Assembly (NCBI GenBank): GCA_029747015.1
Contig: JAKOGI010000120.1
Span: 248,001-312,000, forward strand
Length of the DNA: 64,000 bases
From: Carnegiea gigantea
Lineage: Eukaryota > Streptophyta > Magnoliopsida > Caryophyllales > Cactaceae
Direction: 5' to 3'
Part shown: positions 33,456 through 45,147 of the stretch, piece after piece
Layout of the letters: each line of letters starts with the position of its first letter
Position numbering within the stretch: the first letter of the stretch is position 1
The notes under the pieces: model-generated
Database searches by the model: none
Told to the model about the DNA's origin: nothing
What the model saw: the letters and a program-made list of their open reading frames with translations, nothing else
Program-made: the position numbers and the translations under genes

Positions 33456-33824
33456 GGCCATCACCAGCCATTGGAATGAGTTCCAGTGTGGGGCTCAGCA
33501 TTCACAAAAAAATGGAACTCAATACTTGCAGCCACATGGACACGCGATGAGACACACAAGGCAGCATGCGGTAGCATTCTTTCCCTCATTCCATTCTTTT
33601 TTGGTCTTTTTGTGTATTTTTTTCTTCTTCTTTTTTCTTAAAAATATTATTTAACTAGTTAAAAAAAGATATAAGGTGGGCTCCATGATAAATATTTAAC
33701 TTAATTATTTAAGAATGAGTTCCATTGGTTAGAAAAATGATAGAATATAAGTTCCAGAAAAGTAAAATTTTTGCTGATGTGGCAAGTCTGAATTCCAATT
33801 TTTAAACTCAGGCTAAGAATGCTC
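33456..33824. mobile_element. Tourist-like MITE (369 bp)
   Basis: Left GGCCATCACCAGCCATTGG, inverted right GAGCATTCTTAGCCTGAG, TTA on both sides (33453-33455 and 33825-33827). Subterminal GGAATGAGTTCC/GGAACTCAT words recur on both arms. It is nearly the same length as the elements at 12982 and 51750. Confidence 0.7.
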
Positions 33825-33827
33825 TTA

Positions 33828-36102
33828 AAAGCATGTGTCTGTAGCTAGCAGTTAAAATTTATTACAACACTACACTACCAAAATTTCCTTCGTCAAGCTA
33901 TCCTTGTTAAGATCAATGCCTTGTCTTCCAAATTTCAACTCTACACAAAAGGTCCCTTTCATTCATAGTAAAATCAGTACTTTTAACATGAATGAATGAG
34001 GGAGTTTTTCATTATGCTCATATATATATTTACTTGACAAAATTGTTACTTAGTTTGTGGGCGGTTTTTATTCCCCAGTAATTTATTCTATGAAAAAATT
34101 ATCCCTAAGGAGGACAGAATTCCACCAATAGCTTTTCTTCCTGTCCTTTTGTTTGCTCATATGTGCATAGTTCAATTCATGTAAACTTTTTAACAAAGAT
34201 GGCAAATATGCATCATCACAAAGTCATTAAGCTGCAACAAGGCACTTCTATTGTAGGAGTTTGAGTAGAGATGCCCTCAAATTATTCAATGCCTCCTTGC
34301 CTCTTTTCTTCCCTATTTGAGTAAGTGTCATCATGAAAATACATCAAGTAGTCTGGATTAGAAAGTCATTTGAAGTTCATTTTAACAAGATGTGCATTCA
34401 AATTTTGTACGTCTTGCATATTGAAATTAAGAACAACAAATTCAATTATAAATTGTCGCATATAATTGATTGTATTAAATTTTTATCGACTTTATACTAA
34501 CCAAGCAAATGCTGCAAAATACATTATTAACAGTGTGGTGGGAGGACAAAAATATAAATAAGAGAAGTCGTAATTCTTGGGCATTTTGGTATCACAAGCA
34601 ATCTAGACGTTAAGAATTGGGTTAGACATTTTAACCATGCCTTACTCAAACATCATATAAGAAGTTTTATGCACAAACACTCACACTGGCTAATTTATTG
34701 TGCAATCATTCCAATGAATTGATTCGAAATGTTCTAACTAAAAGATAAAGTTCATGCTAATTAAATCAAAAGCCATAGCATGTAAGAATTTTACATTACT
34801 CACAAGGCAAAAGAGGGATAATACTCTATGCGAAAGCCAACTAATGGTCAAATAGCTGTGGAGTGATGACATACAGCAGTTTGGCATCTAGTCAACAACA
34901 TTTAGTCCATGGAATTCCCATGCTGGCTTGGGCAATTATTTTAGCCTCATACACGCAATTCATAAGAATTTTTAAGAGTGGGCCCAATTGAATCCATATC
35001 TGCAAGTAGGGTTTTCTTCATGTACATTATAGAAGCATTGGGCCAAGGCCCATTTACGGCCTCAAATGAATTTGGATCAGGCTGGGGGTGTAACGATAGC
35101 TCTATAAACAGCCTACATTAGTACCGTCTTTAAAGTGGGCTCGTCTTGGGCCTCCGATGTCAATTGCAATTCGAATGGTACTGGATTCATGGACAACAAG
35201 TTGGCCCGTATGGGCTTGCCTGTCGCAATTCTTAAAGTCTTTTGCAAAAAATGGGGGTGGTAAATATTCACGACATGGGTCCCCCCCCCCCCCCCAAAAA
35301 ATTGCACAAATTAGACAATATCTGGAATTCAACAAAATGTTTTTCTATAAATCCAACTTTTTATGTATGTTTGGATATTTGAACACGGATAATGATATAT
35401 GTATTGTAGCAAGACACCTCTTAAGTGCCTTACATTGATTAAAATTAGCATAATAAATAATATAAAGTTACCAAATTTCAATAGTTTGATTTGGTTATGA
35501 CTTATAAAGCCCTAAAAGTGAAGATGACGTCCACGGACACGAAATGATATCATAACAAGATCAATCATATCCGTGAAAGCATATCATACGCATAATTTTC
35601 TAATTTGAAAAATATGGATAAAAGGATTATTTTACACAATTTATGAAGTTGTAACATCATTCTATCACTCAATCACACTATTTCTAAAACATTTATAAAT
35701 ATAATTTTTAAACCCAAATTTTAGGAAAATATAAGATGTCTTTTGGTACATCAACTTGCAGGAATGATAATATTTGAAGATAATACGTTTTGTAACAATA
35801 AAAATAACACTTGCATACTCTTATGTTAAATATACTTAGAGATTACCAATATCAGTTTGCTCAAATTGGTTTGACAGATGTTCTCAAAAGTAAGTCTTAT
35901 ATCAGTTTTGTAAATGGCAAACATCTATGATAGAATTAAAAGTTTTACTCCTTATGAGCCAACAGTTACTTGACTCCAAGTAAATAGATGATCAAAGACC
36001 AAAAAAATACATTCACGAAGGGTGTTCTAATTGAGTTGATTTAGAAGGCTAACTTTATATATGTGATGTGACATTATAAAAGGATCCTTATCGTATTATG
36101 TA
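33828..36102. other. Spacer, nothing recognised
   Basis: About 2.3 kb, AT-rich. C15A6 lies at 35281-35301. Frames around 35100-35440 are open on both strands through this homopolymer and lack homology. Confidence 0.5.
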
Positions 36103-36240
36103 TTATTTTTTACAATGATAAATATAGGACACTTATTGGGCCCCTATCTTAGGGAAGACCCAACAAGTCAATCAGCTCAGAGGAAGAGGGACGGCGCTCC
36201 CAGGGCCCTAGGCCCAGCCCACATACCCCCTCCCTCTTCT
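36103..36240 (+). repeat. Dispersed repeat, copy 2
   Basis: Counterpart of 6817-6940, same orientation, with a longer GC-rich end (GGGCCCTAGGCCCAGCCCAC). Confidence 0.6.
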
Positions 36241-36912
36241 AATTAATTGACAAAGGAAGGTTACTACTTAGATTTAAACCTAGATGGAAAGGGTGGAGTA
36301 AAGGCAAGCATGCCAATCTGCTACAAGCAGATTGGCTTATATGTATTATGTATAGATGAATCAAAATTATTGAGTCATTTGAGTGAATCCAACATGATTT
36401 GAAAATAACATAAATCAAAGGATTTGGGCTGTTTGGGATTAATGCAGGTTAGTACATGGTTTACAAAAGAAGTATTTCTTGAAAAAATAAAAAATAAATT
36501 TTTTATAAACAATCTCAAAAATTACACTATGAAGTTACATCAGTCGATCTAATTGACACAACCTTAAGGCCTGATCGTGTCTAAATCGATGAATTGAATA
36601 TGAGACATGAGGATAATTAACGACCCTTATGGAGTGATTTGGCGACAAAAGTCAATACATAGTTTTCACATTGATCTGTCACTGTTCAATTCTCTGTAAG
36701 TTATGATGTGTAAAATTTTAAGGAGAACCTGCAAAAGTGATGGCCTCCACTGAAATTACTCAAGACACCCACTGCGCCGTCAGCCCACCTGATTTGTGTA
36801 ATTCGACTGGGTTAATTTATCCCCCCCCCCCCCCCCAAAACCCAACAAAAAAACCCAAGAAAAAAAGATGCATGGGGTGTATCTATTTTTTTGGTCCATT
36901 GGACAAAATTAG
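36241..36912. other. Unassigned spacer
   Basis: AT-rich, with C16A4 at 36821-36840 followed by further A/C runs. No gene. Confidence 0.5.
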
Positions 36913-37220
36913 ACTTAAGGTCATTCAGTTCAAATATAGGTCGAGTTAAGATTAGCTTGAGTCATGTTTCAGGTTAAGTAACATTTCGGATCGGTTCGGT
37001 TTGGGTCGGATGAACTTTAGTTCGGGTCAACTAATTTTTGGTTCAATAAACTTATCATATAAAAATAAGTAACTTTGTCGGAAATTTCGAGTCAGGTATG
37101 GTTCCATTCAGGTCAATTTGGGTTCGGATCCACTCTCGGGTGAGCCTATTTTGAATGTCGGATCGGGTATGAGCCCGAATCATTCAATTCGAGTTTCGAA
37201 TTTCGGATCAATTTTATCAG
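36913..37220 (+). repeat. Dispersed repeat, copy 2 (inverted to 63.6 kb)
   Basis: About 310 bp collinear with the reverse complement of 63590-63905. Shared words include GGTCATTC, GGTTCGGTTTGGGT, GAACTTTA, TAACTTTGT, GAATGTCGGATC, and an end block CGAATTTCGGATCAATTTTA-like. It is rich in GGTC/GGATC words. No TSD found; class unknown. Confidence 0.65.
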
Positions 37221-37377
37221 TCCCAGACAAAACTTGGGTAGGGTAGTGAATGAGAAGTTCATTGAAAATCCATGGAAGCTTCCAACCTCAAACATGCATG
37301 ATGCATGTACATCACATTCACATCAGTCACAATGACAAGATTATTTGCCATGAATGCAGTTTGAAAGACACCAGTAT

Positions 37378-38461
37378 TGCAAATGTTGTCCCAATTCCAT
37401 GCATGCCAGCACTCCTCAATCCCTACATTGTGAAGTATTCAGTTAAGCAGGAAACACAAGATATTGGGGTATTTTGTGGCTTGTCTAGTGCCACTTATTT
37501 CAATGGTATCCACATTTAATCTTTTGAGGACAATTTTTGAAAATTTTTAGTCATTAATTTATTAAAAATGTGAAAATTGTTTGTTATATTATACGAAACG
37601 TCCATGGAGAAAATCATCTCTCTATATGTACATATAAAATCAAAAGTCATACTTTGATTATAGGAATTAATACCAAACGTATTTAGGTTATCGCAATTAA
37701 TACAAAATTAAATAATTTTACTTTGACTCACCAAAATTATTATAATATACAAAAATTATGCCAAATAAAGGAGATAAAATGCGAAGGGATTCCAGCCGAT
37801 CATTCTAGTAATTAATCCAAATTCAATATCCAAAAAAATCCACCATCAGGCGGGGTGTGGGGGGATGATGTAGTAGCTTTATTCCTAACCTACAAAATTA
37901 CAGAAAACTTGATTTCAATTGACTCTAGATTTAAAAATTATAGACTACCTATTACTTCACAGAAATAGAGTAGAGGAAATTCAGAGAGACATTTTCCTTT
38001 AATCCGTACAATGCAAACTGAAAAAATAGTCCAACATTATTTTTTTCCGCTATGCAGGTTTTGGATCAATTAAATATTTGTTTCTCACTAAGATTATTGT
38101 AATATACTATAAGTAATAAGATAAATAAAATATCTAAAAATTTTTAGGAGCTTTAGTGAGTAATTAACTCCAGTGAGAAAGGCCTCTATTATTTCTAGCA
38201 AATTTTACTAAAGTATGCATAGAAAGGAAATAAATTCTCATTATCTTTAACATAAAAAATAATTATTATCAATTTTCAAAATTAAATTATTACATGCCTA
38301 ATTTGTATATTGTGCAAGACTTAAAACTTAGTTAAGATGTCACATTTCAGATTCAATTTAATCTTATGTGGCAAACTATTGAGACAGATAACTCCTGATC
38401 TAATGATAAATCAACTTTTAAACTTTTTAAATCAAATCAATAATAAAATTTACAGACATTA
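37378..38461 (+). repeat. Tandem duplication, unit 1
   Basis: About 1.08 kb, repeated head-to-tail at 38462-40425. Both units begin with TCCCAATTCCATGCATGCCAG and share an ordered series of blocks up to CAATAATAAAATTTA. It includes paired RY-like CATGCATG motifs and no supported coding sequence. Confidence 0.8.
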
Positions 38462-40425
38462 TTACTACAAATATCGTCCCAATTCCATGCATGCCAGCAG
38501 CCCTCCTCCCCCTGTCCCCCAACCCCTACCTGTCCATCAACTACATTGTAAATAATTCAATGAGTTGGAAACACAAGGTATTGGGTTATTTAGTGTGGCT
38601 TGTCTAGTGCCACTCCTCTTCTCAATCAGTATCCACATTTAATCTTATATATATATGAGGACAATTTTTCAAAATTTGTTGTCATTAATTTATCAAAAAT
38701 ATGAAAATTGTTTTGCTATATCATATGAAATGTCCATGAAGAAAATCATCTCTCTCTATATAAAAGAAAGTATGCAACGTAAACTCATATTTAAAAGGAA
38801 AAATTTAGGAGGCTTGGCTACTCTTAACTTATTTCCATGCTGAAACAACTTATTACAATAATAAATCTCGACCTTAATTTAAAAATTCAAAATTCATTTT
38901 TGATTATGCGAGTTAATACCAAACATATTAGGTTATAGCAATTAATCCAAAATTAAATAATTTTACTTTGGCTCGCGAAAATTATTATAATATACAATAA
39001 AGGAGATAAAATGCGAAGGATTCCAGCCAATCATTCTCGTAATTAATCCAAATTCAAATCTAAATATAATACCCCAAAAATTCTGCCACCAGGTGGGGTG
39101 TGGGAGGCACAATGGAGTAGATTAGGACTGGCAATAAAACCCGTACCCGTTTAAAACCCGCAAAACCCGCCCCGATGGGTATGGGTACGAATTTTTTTTT
39201 TGAAAATGGGTATGGGGTGGGTATTGCTAAACGGGTATGGGTATGGGTATAGGTTCCACCCGCCCCGTACCCATTTTACTAGTACCCGCCCCGTATACCC
39301 ATACCCATTTTTATTTTTTATAAAATTAAAATTGGCCCAAGTCCAAAAACAAAACCCTAAGTATAAATTTCTCTCTCACTCGATCACTCCTGACTCTACT
39401 CGTCCCACTCCCTCGTTTCATCCTCCCCAGCTCTCGGATTTTCCTAACTAGTTGCATTGTGGTTTCTCACAAAGGCCGTGTGTTAGCTTGGTTTTTCTTA
39501 AAGTTTTACGTGAGTTCTTGAGTGTATTGGCATATACACCAGGAAGCTTCTAGTTGTGGATGTTCTAAAAATAATCATAATCTTATACTTTTATGTGATA
39601 TGATGTATTGTTGGAAATCGGAAGTCTAATATGAATGTAACGTGTTTCCTTCTTTGGTAGAATATGGGTATAAAATGGGTTCAATTTTTTTTGTCTATAT
39701 GTACCCGAATAAAACCCGCAATATCCGCAATACCCGGTGGGTATGGGTATGGGTATGGGTACTGATTTTCCAAATGGGTATGGGTAAGGGTATGACAAAA
39801 TCCGCCCCGTACCCGCCCCATTACCAGCCCCAGAGTAGATTTATCCCTGACTTGCAAAGTTTCAGAAAGAGTAGTTCTAATTGACTCTAGATTTAAAAAC
39901 CATAGACTATCTAATACTCCATATAAATGGAGTATAGAAAGTTTAAAGAGGCATTTTCTTTTAGTCTGTATAATCTAAGCTGGAAAAATAATCCAAAAAT
40001 GCCTTTTTCAATTATCCAAAATTTGGATAAATTAAATATTTTTTTGTCACTAAGATTATTTTAATATATTATAAGTAATAAGATAAATAAAATAGATAAA
40101 ATTTTTAACGAGCTTTAGTGAGTAAATAAAATAACTCCAGTGAGATGGCCTCTGTTATTTCTAGCAAATTTTACTAAAATATGCATAAAAAGAAAATAAA
40201 TTCCCATGATTTTAATTAACATAAAAACTAATTATTATCAATTTTCAAAATTAAGTTATTACATGCCTAGTTTATATATTGTACAAGACGTAAAAGGCAG
40301 CTAAGATGTAACATTTCAAATTCTATTTAATCTTATGTGGCTAACTATTGAGATACGTAACTCACAATCTAATGATAAATCAACTTTTAAACTTTTAAAA
40401 TCAAAATCAATAATAAAATTTATAA
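38462..40425 (+). repeat. Tandem duplication, unit 2 (carries a hAT element)
   Basis: Second copy of unit 1, about 1.25 kb once the 710-bp hAT element and its extra TSD are removed. It differs by substitutions and small indels, including a short insertion rich in CCCCTGTCCCCC near 38500. The corresponding site in unit 1 (near 37870) is empty. Confidence 0.8.
39123..39832. mobile_element. Non-autonomous hAT element (710 bp), perfect TSD
   Basis: TIRs TAGGACTGGCAAT and, inverted, TGGGGCTGGTAAT; perfect 8-bp TSD GAGTAGAT at 39115-39122 and 39833-39840. The ends carry arrays of GGGTATGGGTAT or ACCCGCCCCGTACCC. The centre (about 39340-39460) has a TATAAAT-like box and a C/T-rich leader-like stretch. 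The empty paralogous site in tandem unit 1 confirms the insertion. Confidence 0.93.
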
Positions 40426-40564
40426 AATAATGATATTATTAATAACTTAAATTTATGTAACTTTCAATATGATTTTATTACATTTAGTAATATTAATATG
40501 AAGAAATGATTCTGAAGAAACTTAACCACAAACACTACGAAAAATATGACGTTTCCGAGGGCGA

Positions 40565-41760
40565 GCTCAATGCGTGATTTCCAGTCGATTAGTCTTCGTA
40601 ATGTGGGCTATACGTTAGTGACTAAGGTGATTACTAATAGGCTCAAGTCCATTCTCCCGCTTTCTGAGTCTCAATTTGCATTAACCCTGGGTAGGTTGAT
40701 AACAAATTGAACAGCCTTCGGGAGTTTTCCTAGTATACAGGGTGACTGTGGAGTGGGGGTTCCATGGCGAAAGCCTATGATAGTGTAGAGTGCCCCTTTT
40801 TACAGATAGTAATGCTTCAGCTGGGCTTCCAGGAACAGGAGGTGGCGCTGATCATGAGGTGTGTCAAATCAGCCTCCTTTTCGTTTCTTGCTGATGGCAT
40901 CCCTAGAGGCCATATTATTCCGAGCAAGGGCCTACGGCAAAGAGATCCCATCTCTCCATGGCCAACTTTGTTCTGTTCGGAAGGGTTGACTGTTCATTAA
41001 AGCAAGCTATAGAAAGGGAGCAATTCATGGTGCCTTGGGGCAATGGGGGCACCTGTTATATCCCACCTAATGTTTGCTGATAATGCCATTATTTTTTGTG
41101 GGACGTAGGAGGAGCAGGCTCGGTAAGTAAAGCTGATTTTGCAGGCTTATGAGAACGCATCAGGTCATTAGGAAATTTGCAAGAACAGATGTTTCTTTCA
41201 GTAAGGGTGTCAAACCTGAAAAGTGAAGTCATATCACGCATTATCTTGACATCCGTAAAGTCGTGTAAAATGATAAATATCCACATTTGAAAAAAGGCCT
41301 TTTTGGTTTACTGTGGACCGAATCAAGAACCGTGTATCAGGCTGGATGGAAAAACTGGTGTCCTAGGCCGGCAAGGAGGTGATAATAGAAGGTAGTGATA
41401 CAAGCAGTCCCAAACTATGCAATGACTGTGTTCAAACTCTCAAAGCACCTTTGTCATTCAATTCGAGCTTTGACAAATCGATTTTTATGGGGCCACAAGC
41501 AAGATGTTCGTAATATTCATTGGGTTCGTCGTGAATCCCTGTGCTTGGCAAACCCTTCCTATTATGGGAAAGCTGAAGTTGAACTTTGACGCCAGTTTGG
41601 TGGGGATCTCATGTTGTGGTTAGGCCTTTGTTATTCGAAACAGGAACGGGGACATCAAAGAGGCGAGAACGTGTTTATTTGGCCTTCAGTGTGGACAGGA
41701 GGGGAGCTTAAATAACACTATCGTCGAGCACGACTGCCTACCTCTAATCCAGTAAGTAAA
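40565..41760 (+). pseudogene. LINE reverse transcriptase, second lineage, decayed
   Basis: Plus-strand LINE ORF2 in shifting frames: DFQSISLRNVGYTLVTKVI, then MAKAYDSVECPFLQ (motif A, catalytic Asp changed), FLADGIPRGHIIPS, GLRQRDPISP, HLMFADNAIIFC (FADD box with Asn for the second Asp), FSKGVK, AVPNYAMTVFKLSKHL and RFLWGHKQD. These run from fingers/palm to the thumb linker. It lacks ORF1, endonuclease and tail. The sequence is clearly distinct from the LINEs at 20-29 kb and 45-51 kb. Confidence 0.85.
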
Positions 41761-42299
41761 GAGCAAGAAATTAAACTGGGGGATAGTTTTGTTGGTTATT
41801 TGTCATTTAGTTTTATTTCCTGAGCTCATGTTAAGCGCCCCCGAGGAAAGGGGGGGGGGGGGGGGAAGTGTTGCCAGATGACCTACCTCATTGGCAACCC
41901 TTCTTGGTGGGTCTAGGATGTCGACTGACGGTATCCTGATTCTAATTGAGGACTGAGCGTTGACAGAAATGTATGAGTTTATCAATGGAAATCTAACTTA
42001 ACCTCCTTTACTTTGATTTAAAAAATTAATATTTAGTATGATTTTACTGCCAACAATATTATGATATGATTACAAATATATTAACGTAACTGTTTTTACT
42101 TTTTTCCCATTATGTTAGTTATATTATATTTTTAAATTTTAATATGATCGTTTACAACTTGCATTTAACCAATGTAGTTAGCTCCAATGATAATTAAAAA
42201 TAAAAAAAATACTAAATCTTTCTGTGCGTTGTACGAGTTGTCAAAGTCAGTTTAATTTTTAAATCATATGTAGAAACTTACATGCTGAAGTGAATTGAT
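41761..42299. other. AT-rich spacer
   Basis: Contains G16 at 41850-41865. No gene. The left limit of the element that follows could not be found. Confidence 0.5.
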
Positions 42300-42604
42300 G
42301 TCAATGATACTATGTAGAAATTTTGATTGAAAAATTTTGTGGGGTTTAATATTTTTTATTGTTGTTTAATTTACTTGGTTAAAGGTTTATTTTCAGTAAG
42401 TATATTATTTTAATGTTATTGTTTCTTATCCAAAACATTCATTGCAAAAGAAACAAATTTTGTTCCAATAATATTAATACATAATTTGTTTACCGATGGT
42501 ATTAAATTTATTTCATAAATATGACTAATATATTATACGTTATTTCACAAATCACACATTAAGCACCAATAATATGCATAAATGTCTACAAACTATATTA
42601 CACA

Positions 42605-42885
42605 TGTAACACCCTGAGTGTAACTTAAAAAAGGATTGAAGTGACTACTTATATCACCAAAGGTGAACCTTTCTTTTCGAGAAGCCCACTCTTAAGAACT
42701 CCACAGTTAAGTGTGCTTGTTGGGGAGAAATCTTGAAATGGGTGACCTCTTGGGAAGTTTCCCGTGCAGCGTATGAGCGAGGACGAAGCACGCCGGAAAG
42801 ACTTGTGATGATTTATAGGGCCAGTCATCGATCCTTGCGGCCGTTAATGGTAAGACCTGCGATCGAGAGGGGTCGGAGCATTACA
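42605..42885 (+). repeat. Cassandra 5' LTR
   Basis: Starts TGTAACACCCTGAG and ends GGAGCATTACA. The 5S-like part runs about 42685-42771. Confidence 0.93.
42705..42753 (+). promoter_or_regulatory. 5S-type Pol III promoter in Cassandra 5' LTR
   Basis: A box AGTTAAGTGTGCTTG at 42705-42719 and C box AAATGGGTGACCTCTTGG at 42736-42753. The 31-nt spacing between box starts matches the 30 nt (positions 50 and 80) of real 5S genes. Each box has one or two changes from consensus. Confidence 0.8.
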
Positions 42886-42887
42886 GA

Positions 42888-42900
42888 TGGTATCAGAGCC
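42888..42900 (+). other. Primer-binding site of Cassandra
   Basis: TGGTATCAGAGCC two bases after the LTR, a perfect complement to the initiator Met-tRNA 3' end. Confidence 0.95.
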
Positions 42901-43057
42901 GACCCGCGACCATGAGCTGCGCCAGTGGATGGAGAGCTCATGGGCAGTCACCAAGCGGGACAAAGATATTGGGTGTGGACCGCCGGTCAAGAGGACTCGT
43001 AAGTCGGTCGGTTGGTGAGGTACAACAAGGACGTTGTGCGCTTCAAGTGGGGGTGAT

Positions 43058-43338
43058 TGTAACACCCCAAGTGTGGTTTAAAAAAGAATTGAAGTGACTA
43101 TTTATATCACCAAAGGTGCACCTTTTTTTTCAGGAAGCCCACTCTTAAGAACTCCACAGTTAAGCGTACTTAATGAGGAGAAGTCTTGGAATGGGTGACC
43201 TCCTGAGAAGTTTCCCGGGCAGCGTGTGAGCGAGAACGAAGCACGTCGGAAAGACTTGTGATGATTTGTGGGGCCAATCATCGATCCTTGCGGCCGTTAA
43301 TGGTAAGGCCTGCGACCGAGATAGGTCGGGGCATTACA
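43058..43338 (+). repeat. Cassandra 3' LTR
   Basis: Starts TGTAACACCCCAAG and ends GGGGCATTACA. It is preceded by the purine tract GTGGGGGTGA. Confidence 0.93.
43158..43206 (+). promoter_or_regulatory. 5S-type Pol III promoter in Cassandra 3' LTR
   Basis: A box AGTTAAGCGTACTTA (43158-43172) and C box GAATGGGTGACCTCCTGA (43189-43206), again 31 nt apart. The C box is nearer the plant 5S consensus (GGATGGGTGACCTCCTGG) than in the 5' LTR. Confidence 0.8.
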
Positions 43339-43501
43339 ACACAACTTTTCAATAATTTAACAACTCCTTACATTTATCTTTACAGCTCTTTACATCTTCT
43401 TACAATTTCTTACAACTCCTTACAAATTCTTACATTTTCTAGCAACTTCTTACATTTTCTAACAGTTTATAGGTATATCTTATCGCGAAAAAGAACAAGC
43501 C

Positions 43502-45092
43502 ATCAGTCTTTGCATTTCTTACAGCTTCTTACATTTTCTTACCGTCGACATCTACTTAAAAATCGAATATAAAACACTAAAAACAAATTAAATGTGTAAG
43601 ATACATCTCATGAAAGATGAACTTTAATGATTGCCATCCCCTAACATGAGGGAGTTGTCGAAGTCTCAACTTGTGCAAGTTGGGATGCTTTTCCACTTTC
43701 AAAAACTGAGGGTCCAACGCCACGCAGTGTTTCCATAAAAACTATGGGACATGGAAACTTTATCTTGCTTCAGATTCGTTTCAATATGCACTAGCTATAA
43801 ATTCTGCTCATACAAATGAAATATTCCCCACTCTCTTTTTATTGACCAATTGCAATTTAATGTTCTTGTGTTTTTTTCATAGTGCTTTATCATTAATGAT
43901 CTATTGATGATGTGTAAACACAATGTTCAAGTGTAAGTAAATAAAACAAGAAATTGAGAAATAAATATAATTTTTGTATTGATGTTGTAAGTTTAAGTAC
44001 ATCTCTGTTATTGAATACAATGAAATAATTCTCTGATTCAATCCCTTTGCGACTTGAGGGATTCTAGGGCGTGACCGTTTGATCTCGATAGATGCAGAAT
44101 CAGTTGAAAAACTATAAAATGGTCATTGATCTTGATCTGCAAAGGATTGATTGTTGTTTCTGAAGCCTTATAAGTTTTGATCCTTCTCACTTGATAGTTG
44201 GATGCCGCTTACAGTCAGAGTCTTTGAATTCTACAAATGCCCAATGTGTGGAAATTGAGGGGAAGGACCTTTATTTAGAGGCTCCACCAACCTAGGCTTA
44301 GAGTTAGGCTTTGTTTTCAACAATTATCTCCCTATTTTAAAGAAAGAAAATAATTACTATCTTCTGCATTGTTGATGGCACATTGCGACTTCTAATTAGA
44401 CAAATTTTAACCACATTTAAATTTGACCAAACGGATCTGCCAAAGTCAATCAAACACATGACAATTTATGATTGATTGAATTATTTTTTTCTACGCATGA
44501 CACATTCCGATTTGTCTTTGAATTTTTACCTCCTATACATATCTATCAAAGATAAAGCTTACATCACTAGAAAGAAAGTATTTCTTTCAATTTTTTTCAA
44601 TTTATAAGGGAATTGAGGAGTTTCAAACTAAGGTTACTAACATAAATATTTGATAAATACCATCTCATGGTGCTATCATTTCTAAATTCTGACATAGTTA
44701 GTAACAATGTTTACATCAACTGAAGACCGACATAAATATCTGCTAAGCTAAATGACTAGAATGTTGGTACAAAGTGTTGGGATTAAATTTGTTCTAATAC
44801 TATTGGTTGGTAATAGAAGTATAATAGAAACCATAGTCACACACATACACACCACAAGAAAATAGAGACTACATAATATGACATTATACATCATCCACTA
44901 TAATAAGAAAAGATATATCACAACCGAATACACTCACAAGACTACGCACCTATATTCAACCTCATACAATCATTCAAGACGCTGCGTTGAATTAAGAGGA
45001 TAACACCTATATTCAAAACTCCCATATTAAATGAAGAGGATCTTTTTTCTCATTTTCTAAAATGTCTTACACCATGGTGTTAATTAAGCACT
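43502..45092. other. Spacer, possibly old LTR debris
   Basis: No supported gene. Text around 43970-44340 and 44760-45030 has the look of decayed LTR/leader DNA, but no pairs or ends were found. Confidence 0.4.
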
Positions 45093-45147
45093 TATTTATA
45101 ACACTTTTTTTTTTTTTAAACAAGGGTAAAAAGGAACAACAATAATG

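Larger units (their letters stand above)
42605..43338 (+). mobile_element. Cassandra TRIM retrotransposon, structurally complete
   Basis: 734 bp: two 281-bp LTRs (42605-42885 and 43058-43338) around a 172-bp interior, flanked by a perfect 5-bp TSD ACACA (42600-42604 and 43339-43343). A primer-binding site and a GTGGGGGTGA purine tract are in place, with no coding. Both LTRs contain a 5S-rRNA-derived segment with its Pol III internal promoter, the hallmark of Cassandra. It is non-autonomous and must borrow gag-pol from other elements. By eye the LTRs differ at about 32 of 281 positions, so the insertion is old. Confidence 0.95.
42300..43501. mobile_element. Tandem-array element copy B, split by Cassandra
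   Basis: 42300-42604 and 43339-43501 together match the right half of the element at 59843-60683: the AAGTATATTATTTTAAT and ATCCAAAA(C/T)(A/G)TTCATTG blocks, then a run of CTTCTTACA-type units. Its end, inverted, is GGCTTGTTCTTTTTCGCG, like the GGCCCTGTTCTATTTCGCG terminus of copy A. Cassandra sits inside it. The left end is missing. Just beyond the right end (43508-43545) the array-like text restarts. Confidence 0.7.

Noticed and set aside
35102..35438. Overlapping open frames on both strands
   Set aside because: They pass through the C15A6 homopolymer and have no homology; chance frames.
37250..37519. 89-codon plus-strand frame in the tandem duplication
   Set aside because: It starts outside the duplicated unit and is not conserved as a frame in unit 2.
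42685..42771. A genuine 5S rRNA gene
   Set aside because: Only part of the 5S sequence is present, duplicated in both LTRs of a TSD-flanked Cassandra element, with changes at box positions; no T-run terminator follows.
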